DNA from: Plenodomus lindquistii
Taxonomy: Eukaryota > Ascomycota > Dothideomycetes > Pleosporales > Leptosphaeriaceae
DNA: 64,000 nucleotides
Assembly (NCBI GenBank): GCA_025504975.1
Contig: JANUWI010000004.1
Location: 682,001-746,000, forward strand
Direction: 5' to 3'
This document shows, in pieces, positions 22,170 through 32,971 of this stretch. Under the pieces are notes generated by a model. That model saw nothing but the letters and a program-made list of their open reading frames with translations. It did not search any database and was not told the DNA's origin. The first letter of the stretch is position 1, and each line of letters starts with the position of its first letter. The position numbers were made by a program, and so were the translations under genes.

Positions 22170-23147
22170 CTACACAGTTTGGAAGCCCTTAGATACACCT
22201 GGCTGGATTTCCTCAATCGCCTTGAAGACCTCAGCCGCGATGCGCTCCTGTGCCTCCTTACCGGCTGCATCTGTCACCCACGGACTTGGTTCCTCAACCG
22301 TGCAGTCACTCAGATACTTGCCATGCGTCTCCACGCCCGATGCACCTGCATGCACTAGTGTCCTACTGCCCACTTCTGTCGAACGTGCCACCATCAGCAT
22401 AAAGAACCAGAATCCCCACCCCTTGGATTCGCGCGCCAGCTCCGACCAGCACAATCCTGGGTTGACGATGTTGATCGTCACAGGAAAGTTGCCGGCTGGG
22501 TGCTGATCGGCAATGGTGCGTACAATCAGTAATTCTATGAGCTTGGACACTGGATATTGTTGTGACCAGTACTTCTCGCATGTCTCTCGATCGGCTAGGG
22601 CAGCCAAGATTTGGCCGTCCGGGGCGGACCGCTGGGGAAACGTGGTGTAGGTGTAGATTCCAGACCCCGTGATGGTGAAGGTTGGTCGGATGTTGAATCG
22701 AGTAGCCGTTTCACGCATCTTGGGCATCATATTAAACATGAGTAACGTCGTGGCGATCACGTTGACGGCTATGATTTCTTCGTGTCCGTTGACTTCATGA
22801 TATGTGGCGCGGACCACACCAGCGTTGGCGATAAAGATGTCGATGCGCTCCAGCTCAGCTTCAGCGCGCTTTGCAAAGGACTGTACGCTGCTGTAGTCGC
22901 TCATGTCGAGCTTCCAAACTTGAATGTTCTCGTTTCCGGTCATGCGCACGATGTCTTCCCTTGCTGCTTGGCCTTTATCAACACTGCGTACCGCGAGGAT
23001 GAGCTTGTCCGCGCCCAAACGCGCATAGTGACGTGCTGCTTCCTTGCCGAGACCAACATTGCTGCCGGTCACGATGATGGTCTTTCCGCTGAAGTCGCCC
23101 TTGGGATATGGTAGCGTTTTGAGAAGTTGGCTGTACAGGAAAGCCAT
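22170..23147 (-). CDS. short-chain dehydrogenase/reductase, classical SDR
   Basis: Single exon, 325 residues. An NAD(P)-dependent oxidoreductase with a Rossmann fold: the cofactor motif TGSNVGLG at about residue 27, the NAG motif (IFIANAGV), the serine region TITGSG and the catalytic YPVSK with Tyr and Lys four residues apart. The motif after the first strand and the length match the retinol dehydrogenase/WWOX-like group of fungal SDRs. The substrate is not predictable. No signal peptide; a hydrophobic stretch GFWFFMLMVA in the C-terminal third could contact a membrane. It has the same orientation as the neighbouring spermine-synthase-like gene, about 490 bases away. Confidence 0.92.
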   Translation of the reverse strand: MAFLYSQLLKTLPYPKGDFSGKTIIVTGSNVGLGKEAARHYARLGADKLILAVRSVDKGQAAREDIVRMTGNENIQVWKLDMSDYSSVQSFAKRAEAELERIDIFIANAGVVRATYHEVNGHEEIIAVNVIATTLLMFNMMPKMRETATRFNIRPTFTITGSGIYTYTTFPQRSAPDGQILAALADRETCEKYWSQQYPVSKLIELLIVRTIADQHPAGNFPVTINIVNPGLCWSELARESKGWGFWFFMLMVARSTEVGSRTLVHAGASGVETHGKYLSDCTVEEPSPWVTDAAGKEAQERIAAEVFKAIEEIQPGVSKGFQTV

Positions 23148-23635
23148 GGCTTCGAAAGAATCTGAGACGATAGGACGTAAAGAGCAGGAGGTTGAACAAA
23201 AAGTTGTGACGAGTTAGAAGGAATGATTTTTCTGAAATTTCCGAATCTTAGAGTCTTTGCAATGGTAGCTGTGCTCGTCATATATGAACGTTACTTTGCG
23301 GTGTTAGCGGGGTTAAAACGCTAAAACCTTTGTACATTTCGCTTTTAACCTCATTTTGTATGTCCTCGGAAGGATCAATATCCTTGTCAGTTGGTACCAC
23401 GATGGCTCGCGACTCAGGCTCATAGTACTAACAGCCAATCTACGGGTTCGTCAGACCAGAGTATTCTTCGCGACGCTGATTGTATATCTAGGCTATGGTA
23501 TTGACTGCTCAGTTCAGATTTAGCTCCTCGAATTGAACTAGGGAATTACCAGATCGCGGGACCTGACACGATTTCTTCAAGACGCAGATGGTATACAACA
23601 CAGGCCAGATCAGACATTCAAGCTCAACACCACAA
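23148..23635. other. SDR promoter region
   Basis: About 490 bases between two minus-strand genes; the promoter of the SDR gene and the 3' flank of the next. Nothing distinctive seen. Confidence 0.5.
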
Positions 23636-25375
23636 TCACCACATCTCCCACACCCCCTTGGGAAGCACGGTCCTCATAATTTCCCAATGGCTGACCGCCC
23701 CTCTTTTGTGGAATCGCTCCAGCTCTCCTACGTCTTTCCGCCCCATAACCTTCCCATCCTTGACATATTTGTACTTGACCTCCAATTCATCTTGTGGTTG
23801 TAGAAAGTTCTTTCTCGCAATACTGCCCAGGAAGTCCTTCTGCGTGGCCTTACGAAACGTCACCGTCGCATCAGGACTCTTGACGCAGAAAATCACCATG
23901 TTGATGAAATCCGGTGCATCGGGATCCTGATCCTTGGCGGCGGGCGTGTCGCGAAAGAGACGGCAAGAGGGGAAGATGGCGTGAATGGTGTTGAGAACAA
24001 GTTTTGTGCTGCCGAGGGACAGGTCCCCGGCGTAGTTAATCGCGACACTGCCTTCGGGTGTCAGCAGATCGTATAAACCTTGCATGAATTCTGTGGTAAA
24101 GAGGGCTACAGGCTCCGCGCCGCCAGTGAAAACGTCGTGCATGATGTAGTCGAATGACCCAGGGTTGGAGATGGACTTTTCAGATACGTAGGAGACTGCG
24201 TCATCGATTACGGCGGTGTGGTTTGACGATAGCGAGAAGTATTTCGTAGCGTAGTGGTGGACCACTGGGTCGAGTTCGACGATGGTGGTGTTGACGCCGT
24301 GGGCGATGAGAGCGTTGGGCGCTGTGCCTATGCCCAAACCAATTACCAGAGCAGACTTTTGGGAGTCGTTCTTGCGGGCAAGAGTTGAGGTAGGTGGTGG
24401 TTCGATGAGGCGGACAGCTTCCAGAAGGACGAAGACTGCAAAGATGGATTCACGCTGGCGTTGGCCTTTGCGGTAAGCTTCAGGGGTCACGAGCCATTCG
24501 CCCCCAAGGAGGGAGTGGTCGCAGCGAAGCAGACGAAAGGCATTGTCGGCGTGGTTCTCAACGACGGAGACGTAGCCTGTGAGTGACTCTTGACGGGCGA
24601 GCAGATTGTACTGGTCGTTTGTGAAGAGCGTGGAGTTTGCGAGTTGAAAGCCATGGGCTGAGGGGTGATGTGGATTTGCCCAGAGTGTATGTAGGATTGC
24701 TGGGAAAGCCAAAATGATGACTCGAGAGGGGTTCAAGAAGGCTGATGCAGATGCGAGAAGCATTTGTAGGCCGATACGCGTAAAGTAGACGGAGGTTCCA
24801 ATGAAGCCAGGGATCAGAGCGCTGCTCAGCTTGGCCACACTTGACACGGCAAAGTACGACGCGACAGGTACGATTTCCTTAATAGGCGACGTAGGTCCGA
24901 AGTGTGAGATGAAGACATGATCCAAGAGATCAGCAGCTGCATATACCGATAGGAATAACAAGGGGAAATATGTCAAGCCCTCGATCAGCATTGGGCCCCA
25001 TACAATTCCCAGAGCCGCGCTGTGCTGAAAGAGGAGGAACTGAACGACGGGCACCCAGTATGCGATGACAGCAACGTATTCAGCAACAGATGCCGATACG
25101 TATTTCCGGAGCTGATAACGCGACAACAGAGCGAGTCCAGTGAAGATCTGCATGCCCCGTTGGTGGTGGATTGAGGATGGGATCGACCCGTAAACAGGTG
25201 ATAGGTTGAGTTGCGAGACTGGTGATGCAAAGCCTGCAATGAGGAGAAGTGCTGCTGCTCGACCGACATTCTTGAGGATGTTTGGTGTCGAAAGTGTTGA
25301 TATTTGTTGTTGCTGTTGTTGCTGTCCCTCCTTCGCAGCCTTGGGTTTCTTCTGTATCTTATTTTTCGAAGACAT
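23636..25375 (-). CDS. membrane protein with spermidine/spermine synthase-like domain
   Basis: Single exon, 579 residues. The N-terminus has a basic patch and seven glutamines, then about six to seven hydrophobic segments between residues 35 and 235 (for example AAALLLIAGFA, VVQFLLF, FLSVYAAADLL). The C-terminal half is a methyltransferase-like PABS fold: VIGLGIGTAPNALIAHG is the nucleotide-loop motif, VELDPVV is motif post I with its acidic residue, and MHDVFTGGAEP carries the aspartate of motif II. Such membrane-anchored spermine-synthase-like proteins are widespread in ascomycetes; whether they make polyamines is unknown, so the reaction is not asserted. It is divergent from the CCDC97-like gene. 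Confidence 0.88.
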   Translation of the reverse strand: MSSKNKIQKKPKAAKEGQQQQQQQISTLSTPNILKNVGRAAALLLIAGFASPVSQLNLSPVYGSIPSSIHHQRGMQIFTGLALLSRYQLRKYVSASVAEYVAVIAYWVPVVQFLLFQHSAALGIVWGPMLIEGLTYFPLLFLSVYAAADLLDHVFISHFGPTSPIKEIVPVASYFAVSSVAKLSSALIPGFIGTSVYFTRIGLQMLLASASAFLNPSRVIILAFPAILHTLWANPHHPSAHGFQLANSTLFTNDQYNLLARQESLTGYVSVVENHADNAFRLLRCDHSLLGGEWLVTPEAYRKGQRQRESIFAVFVLLEAVRLIEPPPTSTLARKNDSQKSALVIGLGIGTAPNALIAHGVNTTIVELDPVVHHYATKYFSLSSNHTAVIDDAVSYVSEKSISNPGSFDYIMHDVFTGGAEPVALFTTEFMQGLYDLLTPEGSVAINYAGDLSLGSTKLVLNTIHAIFPSCRLFRDTPAAKDQDPDAPDFINMVIFCVKSPDATVTFRKATQKDFLGSIARKNFLQPQDELEVKYKYVKDGKVMGRKDVGELERFHKRGAVSHWEIMRTVLPKGVWEMW

Positions 25376-25646
25376 TGTGAAAATGGGCGCGCAAGAATGG
25401 TCCTTCTCTCACTAACTCTTAACAAGAGATGCGGTTGTTCGCTAACGCAGAAAAGATGTAGAATTCAAGGCGCACGGTATCGAGAAGACAGACGTTCAAA
25501 CTCTAAGAACTCCAAGCTCTGTCTGTCAGTATACACGGACCGTGTTTCCGAGGGGGAGGTCGATCGACTTAATCAGCCACTTCGACCTGCGAACAGCAAC
25601 AATCGATGAAGAAGACGCAAGAAGAAGAGTCAAAACAAGGAACCAG

Positions 25647-25676
25647 GACGCAGACGCAGACGCAGACGAAGACGAA
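25647..25676 (+). repeat. hexamer tandem repeat (GACGCA)3(GACGAA)2
   Basis: Five contiguous hexamers with one base difference between the first three and the last two; GA-rich DNA continues downstream. Lies in the divergent promoter. Confidence 0.9.
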
Positions 25677-25787
25677 GAAAATAAGACGAAGAAAGCCAGG
25701 TGTTCCTGGCGGTTGTTTGATGCATGGGTGAAACAGGCGATCATTAGGGTGGAGCGTTTCGTGCCGTACGCGTTTCGGGCCTAGCGG

Positions 25788-25832
25788 GTGGCGCAAGCGT
25801 GTGGCGCAAGCGTGTGGCGCAAGCGTGTGGCG
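25788..25832 (+). repeat. 13-bp tandem repeat, 3.5 copies
   Basis: Three exact copies of GTGGCGCAAGCGT followed by GTGGCG, ending 74 bases before the ATG of the CCDC97-like gene, so in its 5' UTR or core promoter. A 13-bp period fits neither codons nor the DNA helical turn. Confidence 0.95.
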
Positions 25833-25906
25833 TTATTATCAATCCGCACCAGACAACTCGACTGTCGCTTCCACGCGCCATCCTGTGCTGGCGCTTCGAT
25901 GAGAGA

Positions 25907-26656
25907 ATGCCCTACATGACCGGCCCACCGCCCGCAATGGCGCCGCTGGCCTTCCGCCCCGCCAACGCGCCCGACATGGCAAACCCCACAGAGGCCGAAT
26001 GCGACATGGACGATACCAGCGAACCCGCCGACGCCACAGCGCATGTCCCCATGGGACAAGACATCGACAACTCCCTCCTCCACGCCCAACTGCGCCATCA
26101 AGAAGCAGAGAAGGCCCAACGCCTCACCGCCAAGAACCGTCGAAAACGCTATCTCGAAGTGCACCCCGAGTACTTCCACGACTCGTCCCTCGAACTCGCC
26201 CACCCCCTCCTCTACGACCGCCTGATCCGGCGCTTCCAGACCGCCTCCGAGCGCGAAGCCGAAGGCCAGCGGAAGGGCTTTTCGGGCCAAATGGCCACAG
26301 ATCTCTGGCGTGCCGAGGCTAAGAAGGATGCGCTGGCGCAGCCAGATCCGTACTCATTGTTTGTGTACTCGCGCGATCCTCAGGGCCAGATCATGGAAGA
26401 GGACAAGGACGATGTGCCCATGACCAAGGAGGAGGGCAAGGCGTGGTGGGTAGACGAGATGACGCAGAGGTTCCTCAGAGGCGGAGACGACGACTTTGAG
26501 TACAAAAAGGTCGACGAGAGTCACAAATACGACGATCCCGAGGCAGAGAGGGATTTGCAGGATGCCTGGTTTGAGAGCATGGAGAGTGATTTTGATTCGG
26601 ATGGCGAGGGCAAGGAGAAGGTCCTTACGGGCGAGACGGGCATCCAGGACTACTGA
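25907..26656 (+). CDS. CCDC97-like protein
   Basis: Single exon, 249 residues from the ATG at 25907; upstream codons in the frame come from the 13-bp repeat and lack ATG. The family hallmark is the conserved core NRRKRYLEVHPEYF, followed after a hydrophobic LLYDRLIRRFQT helix by the acidic C-terminal half with the conserved KAWWVDEMTQRFL and FLRGGDDDFEYKKVD segments. In metazoans CCDC97 is associated with the SF3B spliceosome subcomplex; a splicing role here is inferred from that. The C-terminus is strongly acidic (DFDSDGEGK). It converges with the MFS gene, about 150 bases between ends. Confidence 0.85.
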   Translation: MPYMTGPPPAMAPLAFRPANAPDMANPTEAECDMDDTSEPADATAHVPMGQDIDNSLLHAQLRHQEAEKAQRLTAKNRRKRYLEVHPEYFHDSSLELAHPLLYDRLIRRFQTASEREAEGQRKGFSGQMATDLWRAEAKKDALAQPDPYSLFVYSRDPQGQIMEEDKDDVPMTKEEGKAWWVDEMTQRFLRGGDDDFEYKKVDESHKYDDPEAERDLQDAWFESMESDFDSDGEGKEKVLTGETGIQDY

Positions 26657-26810
26657 ACCACTCAATCACTTCGTCGCGTTCGTCATCTCGTCTCATCTCG
26701 CACACGGTAGGAGTGGTGTGGGGTCACAGCCTCCAATGCTTTGGGCAAGTGTGTGTTTATCCTGATTCTCAGTGGTACCGCGACTAACAATATCCAGGCC
26801 TATACGACGA

Positions 26811-28556
26811 TTACAGGAAATACTTGTACGTCACCGCCCGATCACCTAGCTCGCCCAACTCCTCTGGTGTATACCCGTTATGCACACCCTCCGCCAACTG
26901 TCGCTCCCTCTTGGCATTGATGCGCTTGTAGTTGAACACCAACACCAGCAACCCGATTATACCCGCGACGATGAAGCCGAGCTCAAGAGCATGACCCAAG
27001 AGATATCTCGGGGCATCCTCTGCGCGGTAAAAGTTGGAGGCCATGGCACCTGCCAGGTTGCCCACCGCAATCTGTATGGCCTGACCAGTCGCTCGCTTGG
27101 TCGACCCGGCGAGATTGTTCGACAGCCAGGTGATATTACCTGGAAACGCCGGATACAACGCGCAAGTAGCAATGAATACACCGGCATACGTACAACCAGG
27201 AACTGATCCGCCTGCGATGCACATGATGAATCCGACTGCCATGATGCAAAGGCACACCAAAATGAAAGGGAAGCGCTTTCCGACCTTATCGCTGTAGTAC
27301 GCCACCGTAATAGCTAGCACAGATGCTGTAATGTAAATGGGGACTGTCAAGAGCTGGGCAGTCGAGGATGTGTATCCAAGCCCGCGGATGATGGTGGGTA
27401 GGAAGAGGGAGATGCCATACAATGGGCACACGATACCTGTTGTGCATTAGTCATGTGCAACGCTCCCGAACGACGGGATGACCTACCCCAATACACCCAA
27501 ATGTTGGTCCAGATCTGCCAGTCTAGGAACGCCGCCTTGACAAATTTCCACTGGAATGTATCATCTTGTGGTACCTTGATCCTCTCGGTTCCTCCTTCTC
27601 TGATGGTATCATCTTCCTGGCCCTGAAACTTCAATCGCCAGACTACGAACTTCTTCTCTTCTTCGGTCAGGAAGCCCGCCGTCTCTGGAAAGTCATACAA
27701 GCAGAAGAATGCAGCGATCGCCACGACAACCGTCAGTAATCCTTCTAAGATAAATATCCAGCGCCACCCTTCCAGCCCTCCGACGCCATCCATTTTGGCT
27801 ATGCCGAATGCCAGCAGACCGCTAAATGCACCGGCGACGGAAGCAGCGCTGAAGAACAGCGCTTGGCGAAATTGCGCCTCATGGCGACAGTACCACATCG
27901 TAATGTAGTACGCCACACCAGGGAACAGCCTAGATGGATTGGGGTCAACGTTGCACTCTTCTTGGCTTGCCGACAAGGTTGATCACCTACCCCGCCTCCG
28001 TAACACCCAGAAAGATCCTTGCAATCAACAACCCATGGTAGTTTTGCACAATTCCCATCAACGTCATGACAATGCCCCACGCCACCATGATAGTCGGCAG
28101 CCAAATACTCGGCCTCAACTTCTTCAGCAACAAGTTGCTCGGCACTTCGAACGCCGAGTATGTGAAGAAGAAGACGGTCAAGCACCAGTTGTACTGTGCG
28201 CCGCTCATGCCCAAGTCCTCTTGTAGTCCTTCAATCTTGGCATTGCCAATGTTGCCGCGGTCCAAGAAGGAAAGCAGGTAGAGGAGTGCGAGCATCGGGA
28301 TTAGTCGGAGGTCCATTTTCCGGAGTATTGCTTTCTCGTCGAGGTGTGCGAAAGAGGCGCGCGTTACGCCTGGCGCAGTGGCAAGTGCGGCAATGCGAGC
28401 GATTTCTTCGGCTCTGGACTTGCCATTTTGACTGGTTCTGGACCCTCTGCACGAGGGTTCGTACGGCGCTTGGTATGAGGGGGATGTACTGCGTGGAGAG
28501 GTGGGTGCAGGTGATGAGGGCCTGGATCGCTGTTTTGTAGACGTTTTTTCATCCAT
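26811..28556 (-). CDS. MFS transporter, anion:cation symporter (ACS) family
   Basis: Three exons, complement(join(26811..27436,27487..27929,27991..28556)), 544 residues; introns of 50 and 61 nt with donors GTAGGT and acceptors CAG and TAG. Both joins restore conserved sequence (VTEAG joined to LFPGVAYY; WVYWG joined to IVCPLYG). The start is the ATG at 28556. The N-terminal 85 residues are Ser/Pro-rich and cytosolic; then 12 predicted membrane segments with the ACS signature LDRGNIGNA after the first. Yeast relatives (Tna1, Dal5, Seo1) import nicotinate, allantoate or similar organic anions, so the protein probably brings an organic anion across the plasma membrane with protons; the exact substrate is not predictable. 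Confidence 0.92.
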
Positions 28557-30240
28557 CTCGAAGAGACTGCTGGTTGAGAGGGAGTTTAAGAAAAGCAAAG
28601 AAGATGTGGCTAATAGGAAAAGGAGGGTAAGTGTGAGACAGGCAGGTGCAATACAGACAGGAATATCAGCGATGTATACACATCCCATAAGTACGCTTAC
28701 TCAAGTCACACAGACAAGGCCGTCTTTCATAACATGACTCGATCTGCTGCGCTGATCCCATCGTAAGCGTTCTTTGTGTGGAGAATCGACCATACTGGCC
28801 GCTATAGTGGGCCACCCCATGGGGTAATCCGACTTCGTCAATCCATACATTTCGTTTTCCATCACTATCCGTCCACACTCTCGTGGCACGACCATCATCC
28901 CGCCCTCAACGGCTGACGATCTGTACCCGTTCTCGCTTCCCCATGTTTTCGCTTCTCCCCATGTATTCAAGTTCCGCCCTTGGCATCTCAGATCCTGCGC
29001 AAAGATCGTCGTCGCGGCTGCTTGGGCTAGCGATTGTGCGTTGGATATCTACACGCCGTTGACGTACGCCCAGTGTTGCGGGATGGAGAAGCGAGAGTGA
29101 ACCAGTCACAAGCTTTGGCTATGAGCCGTTGACGACGTAGGCATGTTTGCTTCGTCCATTCAGGAACCGCGAGAGCATGATGATTCTCGTTATGAAAGAC
29201 TCTGGGAAGAAGTAGTCCCCTGATTGTGGTCTCCGCTAAGGAGCTCGTAATTATCGAGTCACCAAAGTCACAAGCGCTGTAGTCAACACACCACACCAAG
29301 ATATCTACTAGAAGTGACTAGGTTAAACTTGTATCCTCTAAAAGCTGTAAAGATAATAATATGTTAAACCTTAGTGCCTATGTCCATCTCCTCGCTACTG
29401 TGAAGGCTTAAGAGCTATGCTGTCAACGTGGGATAGGGACATAATAAGAACGAGCTCCTTCGTACTTATGGCTTCGTACAACTGGATATATCGGGGTCGC
29501 CCGTTTTAAACTCCTGCTCTTTCTCTGCCTTGTCTGCTGTCTTCACTCCATCCCACTTTTTGATCTCATCCTCAATCGCCTCTGGCGTCCGTTCCATTCT
29601 ATGACTTTACTCTCTGCCCGTCACATCGCTTCAAGATACAATTGCCTCACTTCATCTTCCTCCATTGACGGCATGTTGAAAATGTAACTATGCCCCAATA
29701 TCTATAAACTACTGCGCAAGACCAGCACCACGTTACCTGAGTAAACCCATCTTTAAAATATCCTGGGAAGTAAGCTTAATGCATCTATGACGACTTGGGG
29801 ATTAAAGCGAACAATTCAATGTCAACATGTCGAACTCGGATGTTATTATCGCATTCATATTTCACGGATACCGCAAGTGTGAATAATCTGTAACATCCGA
29901 ATGTTGCTAAGAGCATGTAATTAACATGGCCACCCATGAACACCGTCGCCAAATGCAGTCGATGGTCTAAAGTCTAATACCGTGAGAGCGTTAACGTAAC
30001 CCAGAACGCCAATAACGCCTAAACAAAGAACGAGATGACTCAAAAAATCCGAGATGAAGATGGCTTTGCGATACGAGAACCGCACAAGAGAATCAGCAAA
30101 TTCCATGTGCAATGTGCGTGATGAAGACACCCAGGGAGCCTTAAGGAAACGGGAATGGAAGAGGTAAGGAAACGAAAAGGGGTATCAACAAATCGCAACA
30201 CCGCCCGACACCACCATGCGCCGAAAACAATCATCCTCCA
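28557..30240. other. gene-poor spacer
   Basis: About 1.7 kb between the MFS start and the zinc finger gene's stop. Base composition turns AT-rich at about 29300-29900. Only short frames without motifs. It might contain old transposon sequence, but I see no terminal repeat or coding remnant. Confidence 0.45.
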
Positions 30241-30798
30241 CTAATGCCTCTCGAAGCTGTACAGGACACAGCTTCCCGTGACACCTGCATACTCAGTGTA
30301 ATCATCAAGCGACGCGAAGCCAAGCGTGCGGCTAGTACCAGGAGCATACATCGCGTAACCAAAAGGCTGCGCCGTAGGCGTTGCGCTATTGTACCCCAGC
30401 AGCACCGACCTCGTCCCCTTGTTACACATGGGGCATAGGTCAATCCAGTCGAGGTTCTCAGCACCACATTCGGAGCAGGTCCAGATATCGTTGAAGTCTT
30501 GCGGCTTCTGATCAGGATGACTAGCGTTATTGTCCGGAACTCCAGAGTCGTGCGACATTGCGGCCGAGGTGTAGTACTGAGTAGTGTCGTCTGGTGTGTC
30601 TGGGTTTGTATCGTACACGTCGCATGTAGAGTCTCCATAGGATGCGTGTGTTGAGTATGTATAAGCTTCCCCAGGACCCAAGCAGTTCGAGTCTCTCCAG
30701 TGACCGCAGACTGGACATGCTGATTGTGCAATCGCGATGAGATTTCCACCCCGGCACGAGCAGCATATCCACATGTCCTGGGGAACATAAGCAGCCAT
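30241..30798 (-). CDS. protein with two RanBP2-type zinc fingers
   Basis: Single exon, 185 residues from the ATG at 30798; the frame upstream is open but its composition is not coding. Two short zinc fingers of the RanBP2 type are visible: the first at residues about 9-33 (MWICCSCRGGN then CPVCGH) and the second at about 104-128 (IWTCSECGAENLDW then CPMCNKG), each with W-x-C-x2-C and a second C-x2-C about ten residues later. The linker is acidic and Asp/Thr-rich. Such fingers bind ubiquitin or single-stranded RNA; which applies is not clear. The C-terminal 55 residues are Tyr/Gly-rich with no recognised domain. Confidence 0.75.
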   Translation of the reverse strand: MAAYVPQDMWICCSCRGGNLIAIAQSACPVCGHWRDSNCLGPGEAYTYSTHASYGDSTCDVYDTNPDTPDDTTQYYTSAAMSHDSGVPDNNASHPDQKPQDFNDIWTCSECGAENLDWIDLCPMCNKGTRSVLLGYNSATPTAQPFGYAMYAPGTSRTLGFASLDDYTEYAGVTGSCVLYSFERH

Positions 30799-32971
30799 GA
30801 TGGCTCTTTCTTGGCGTGTTGACGTCGTTAAAGAAGGATTGAAGTGGGCAGAGGAAGATAGTTTGACTTGTTGTGAAAGGATCTGGTATATTTTAAGATG
30901 TAGGGAAGGTATTTTGAAGCACAATTTGGAGATAAAGGGAGCAGCTGGTACTATCAATGTGTTTCTGGTACTGTACGTTGAGAGTTGCTTGTGAATGACA
31001 TCTGAAGAAAGAGAAGTCAACGAAAGATATACTCAAACCTCAAGAAATGAAGCTGAAGCAGGACGACGATACCGCCGATCGCCTCGCGACATGCCTTCAA
31101 CTTTGTCGTTGTGCAACTGAAAGAGGGGCGCGCCGCTCGCTCATGTGTCCTACCACTAGCTCGTCCGTCCTTTGGAATTCACCACGATGCCAACGATATA
31201 CCCAGCATCAGAGTGGAGACCTTGACTGCTTCATGTCTTGATTCGCAGAACTGTCATGATGAAACCTCGTGGAAGGGACTCGCAGTAAAGTAGAGTCATA
31301 GTAGAGATGCTAAAAGCATCGTGTGACCTCAGGTCTCCATAAGGCGGAGACTTCGTGAACTAACGTCGGTGCAGCCAGCCCTATGCACATCAGGAAGCAC
31401 GATGAGAATTCTCCTAAAGCTTCAATTAGCCTCATTTGCGTAATGGCCTGCTTGTACAGCCACCGTGGCTGGCATGGAGAGGTGCACGGTGGAGGCATGA
31501 AAGTGTTGGCTTAACGCGTCCGTGTCCACAGTCAGTGCCCTGCTTGCAAGTTCCGGTATTTACATCAACCAATGTTCTACGGCGTATTTTATGGGAGATA
31601 TGCGCGATTGCTGAGGCGATTTGCAATGTGTATGATCGCGATTCTACACTGCATCAGTATGACTTTGGCCAGCAGCATCAAACAATGCGATGAAATCGCA
31701 AATGGCTGCAGCTCGGGGGAATACCTGTCTTTCACCCGCAGCAGATTGCAAGTTGTCACGAGGGACACGCGTGCGCAGGGAAGGCGAGGCTCTTATGGCT
31801 TGACTACACACGTACGTCGTCTGTACTACTGTGGCTCCCCGAACGCACTACAGCAGGCAGTCGGTGCTGCTAAAAGGGCCTGCACTGGATAGGGCGTGGC
31901 GGAAGGCACCAAAAAATTGGGCGGTGGGCGCTCCATTTGCCTCATCGTGGATTACCGGATATGGCAAGTGGTTGTTGGTGTGCCACGGTCGCGCCGGCCA
32001 ATTGCGCAGATGCGCGCGTGACAAACGAGGGACCTTCGCGACTACGTGTATGATTGTCCATGACGCGTAGTAAAAAGTTGCAGGCCTTCATGCAACAAAG
32101 GAACTTGAGATGAAGAGGAATCGCAAGGCCTGGGGTGGTCGGTTAGTCGACACTCATCCCAGGACGCCTTCCAGTTTCAATTGCGGTAGGTCATCTCTCT
32201 CCCTCGCGGCGGTAGTGGCAAAGGTCCAGGATGCCCAAGGCACACAAGAAGCTGGCAGTTGAACGGAGATTTGGTTTGTAACAGAAGATTGGAGTGCAGA
32301 GCAGCGGGTGAGCTTATCTCGATGTTCGTTGAGATTGAGACGGCGAGGGTAGGGGAAGGAAGGAGCACCATACGGTTCAAAGAGTCTTGGCAGATCGAGT
32401 CCACGTATGGCGTACCGTATAAATTGGTGTCATCCCGGAAATTGCATATCCGACGAATCGACACCTAACTTAGCAGGATGCTCTGCAGAGGTCAGACAAG
32501 GAATTGAAAAGGTAAGGCCCTGGCGGGTTCCACTCTTAGCTCAGACGGATAACACCAATATATACGGTTGGAGGCGCACAGCTAAGAGCAACGGCGCATG
32601 AGCCAATAATCACGGCCGTTGGTGGCGCAAAGGGAGACTGACAGAGAGGCTGTGGAACGCCCATGTCACAAAATGCAAACGATCGCATCTTCTTCCTCAT
32701 GGGATGGGCCGTTAACTGGCATATCTACCAAAGGATGGTCATTCAGGGTTCAACTGACGTGCCGCGGGCCCACGATAAGTGTTTCACAATCACCAAATTC
32801 ATTTGCAAACACCAAGGAAGCAAGGGTTGTGAAGACCAAATCTAGGTTAAATTCCAAGATATTCTAGTGATGGTCAGGAGGTATAGAATAACACTCCCGC
32901 AGACACTGATCGTAATTCATATAGATTCGAAAATCGCAGCTTGCCGAGCAAACGAGCGGTGGTGCAGGCAT
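30799..32971. other. gene-poor spacer
   Basis: About 2.2 kb. Only short frames of fewer than 110 codons with chance-like composition. No gene, repeat or RNA supported. Confidence 0.5.

Larger units (their letters stand above)
25376..25906. other. divergent promoter with two short tandem repeats
   Basis: About 530 bases between divergent genes. It holds an imperfect hexamer array (GACGCA three times, then GACGAA twice) at 25647-25676 and a 13-bp tandem repeat at 25788-25832. An 80-codon plus-strand frame across the hexamers is judged to be a repeat artefact. Confidence 0.6.
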
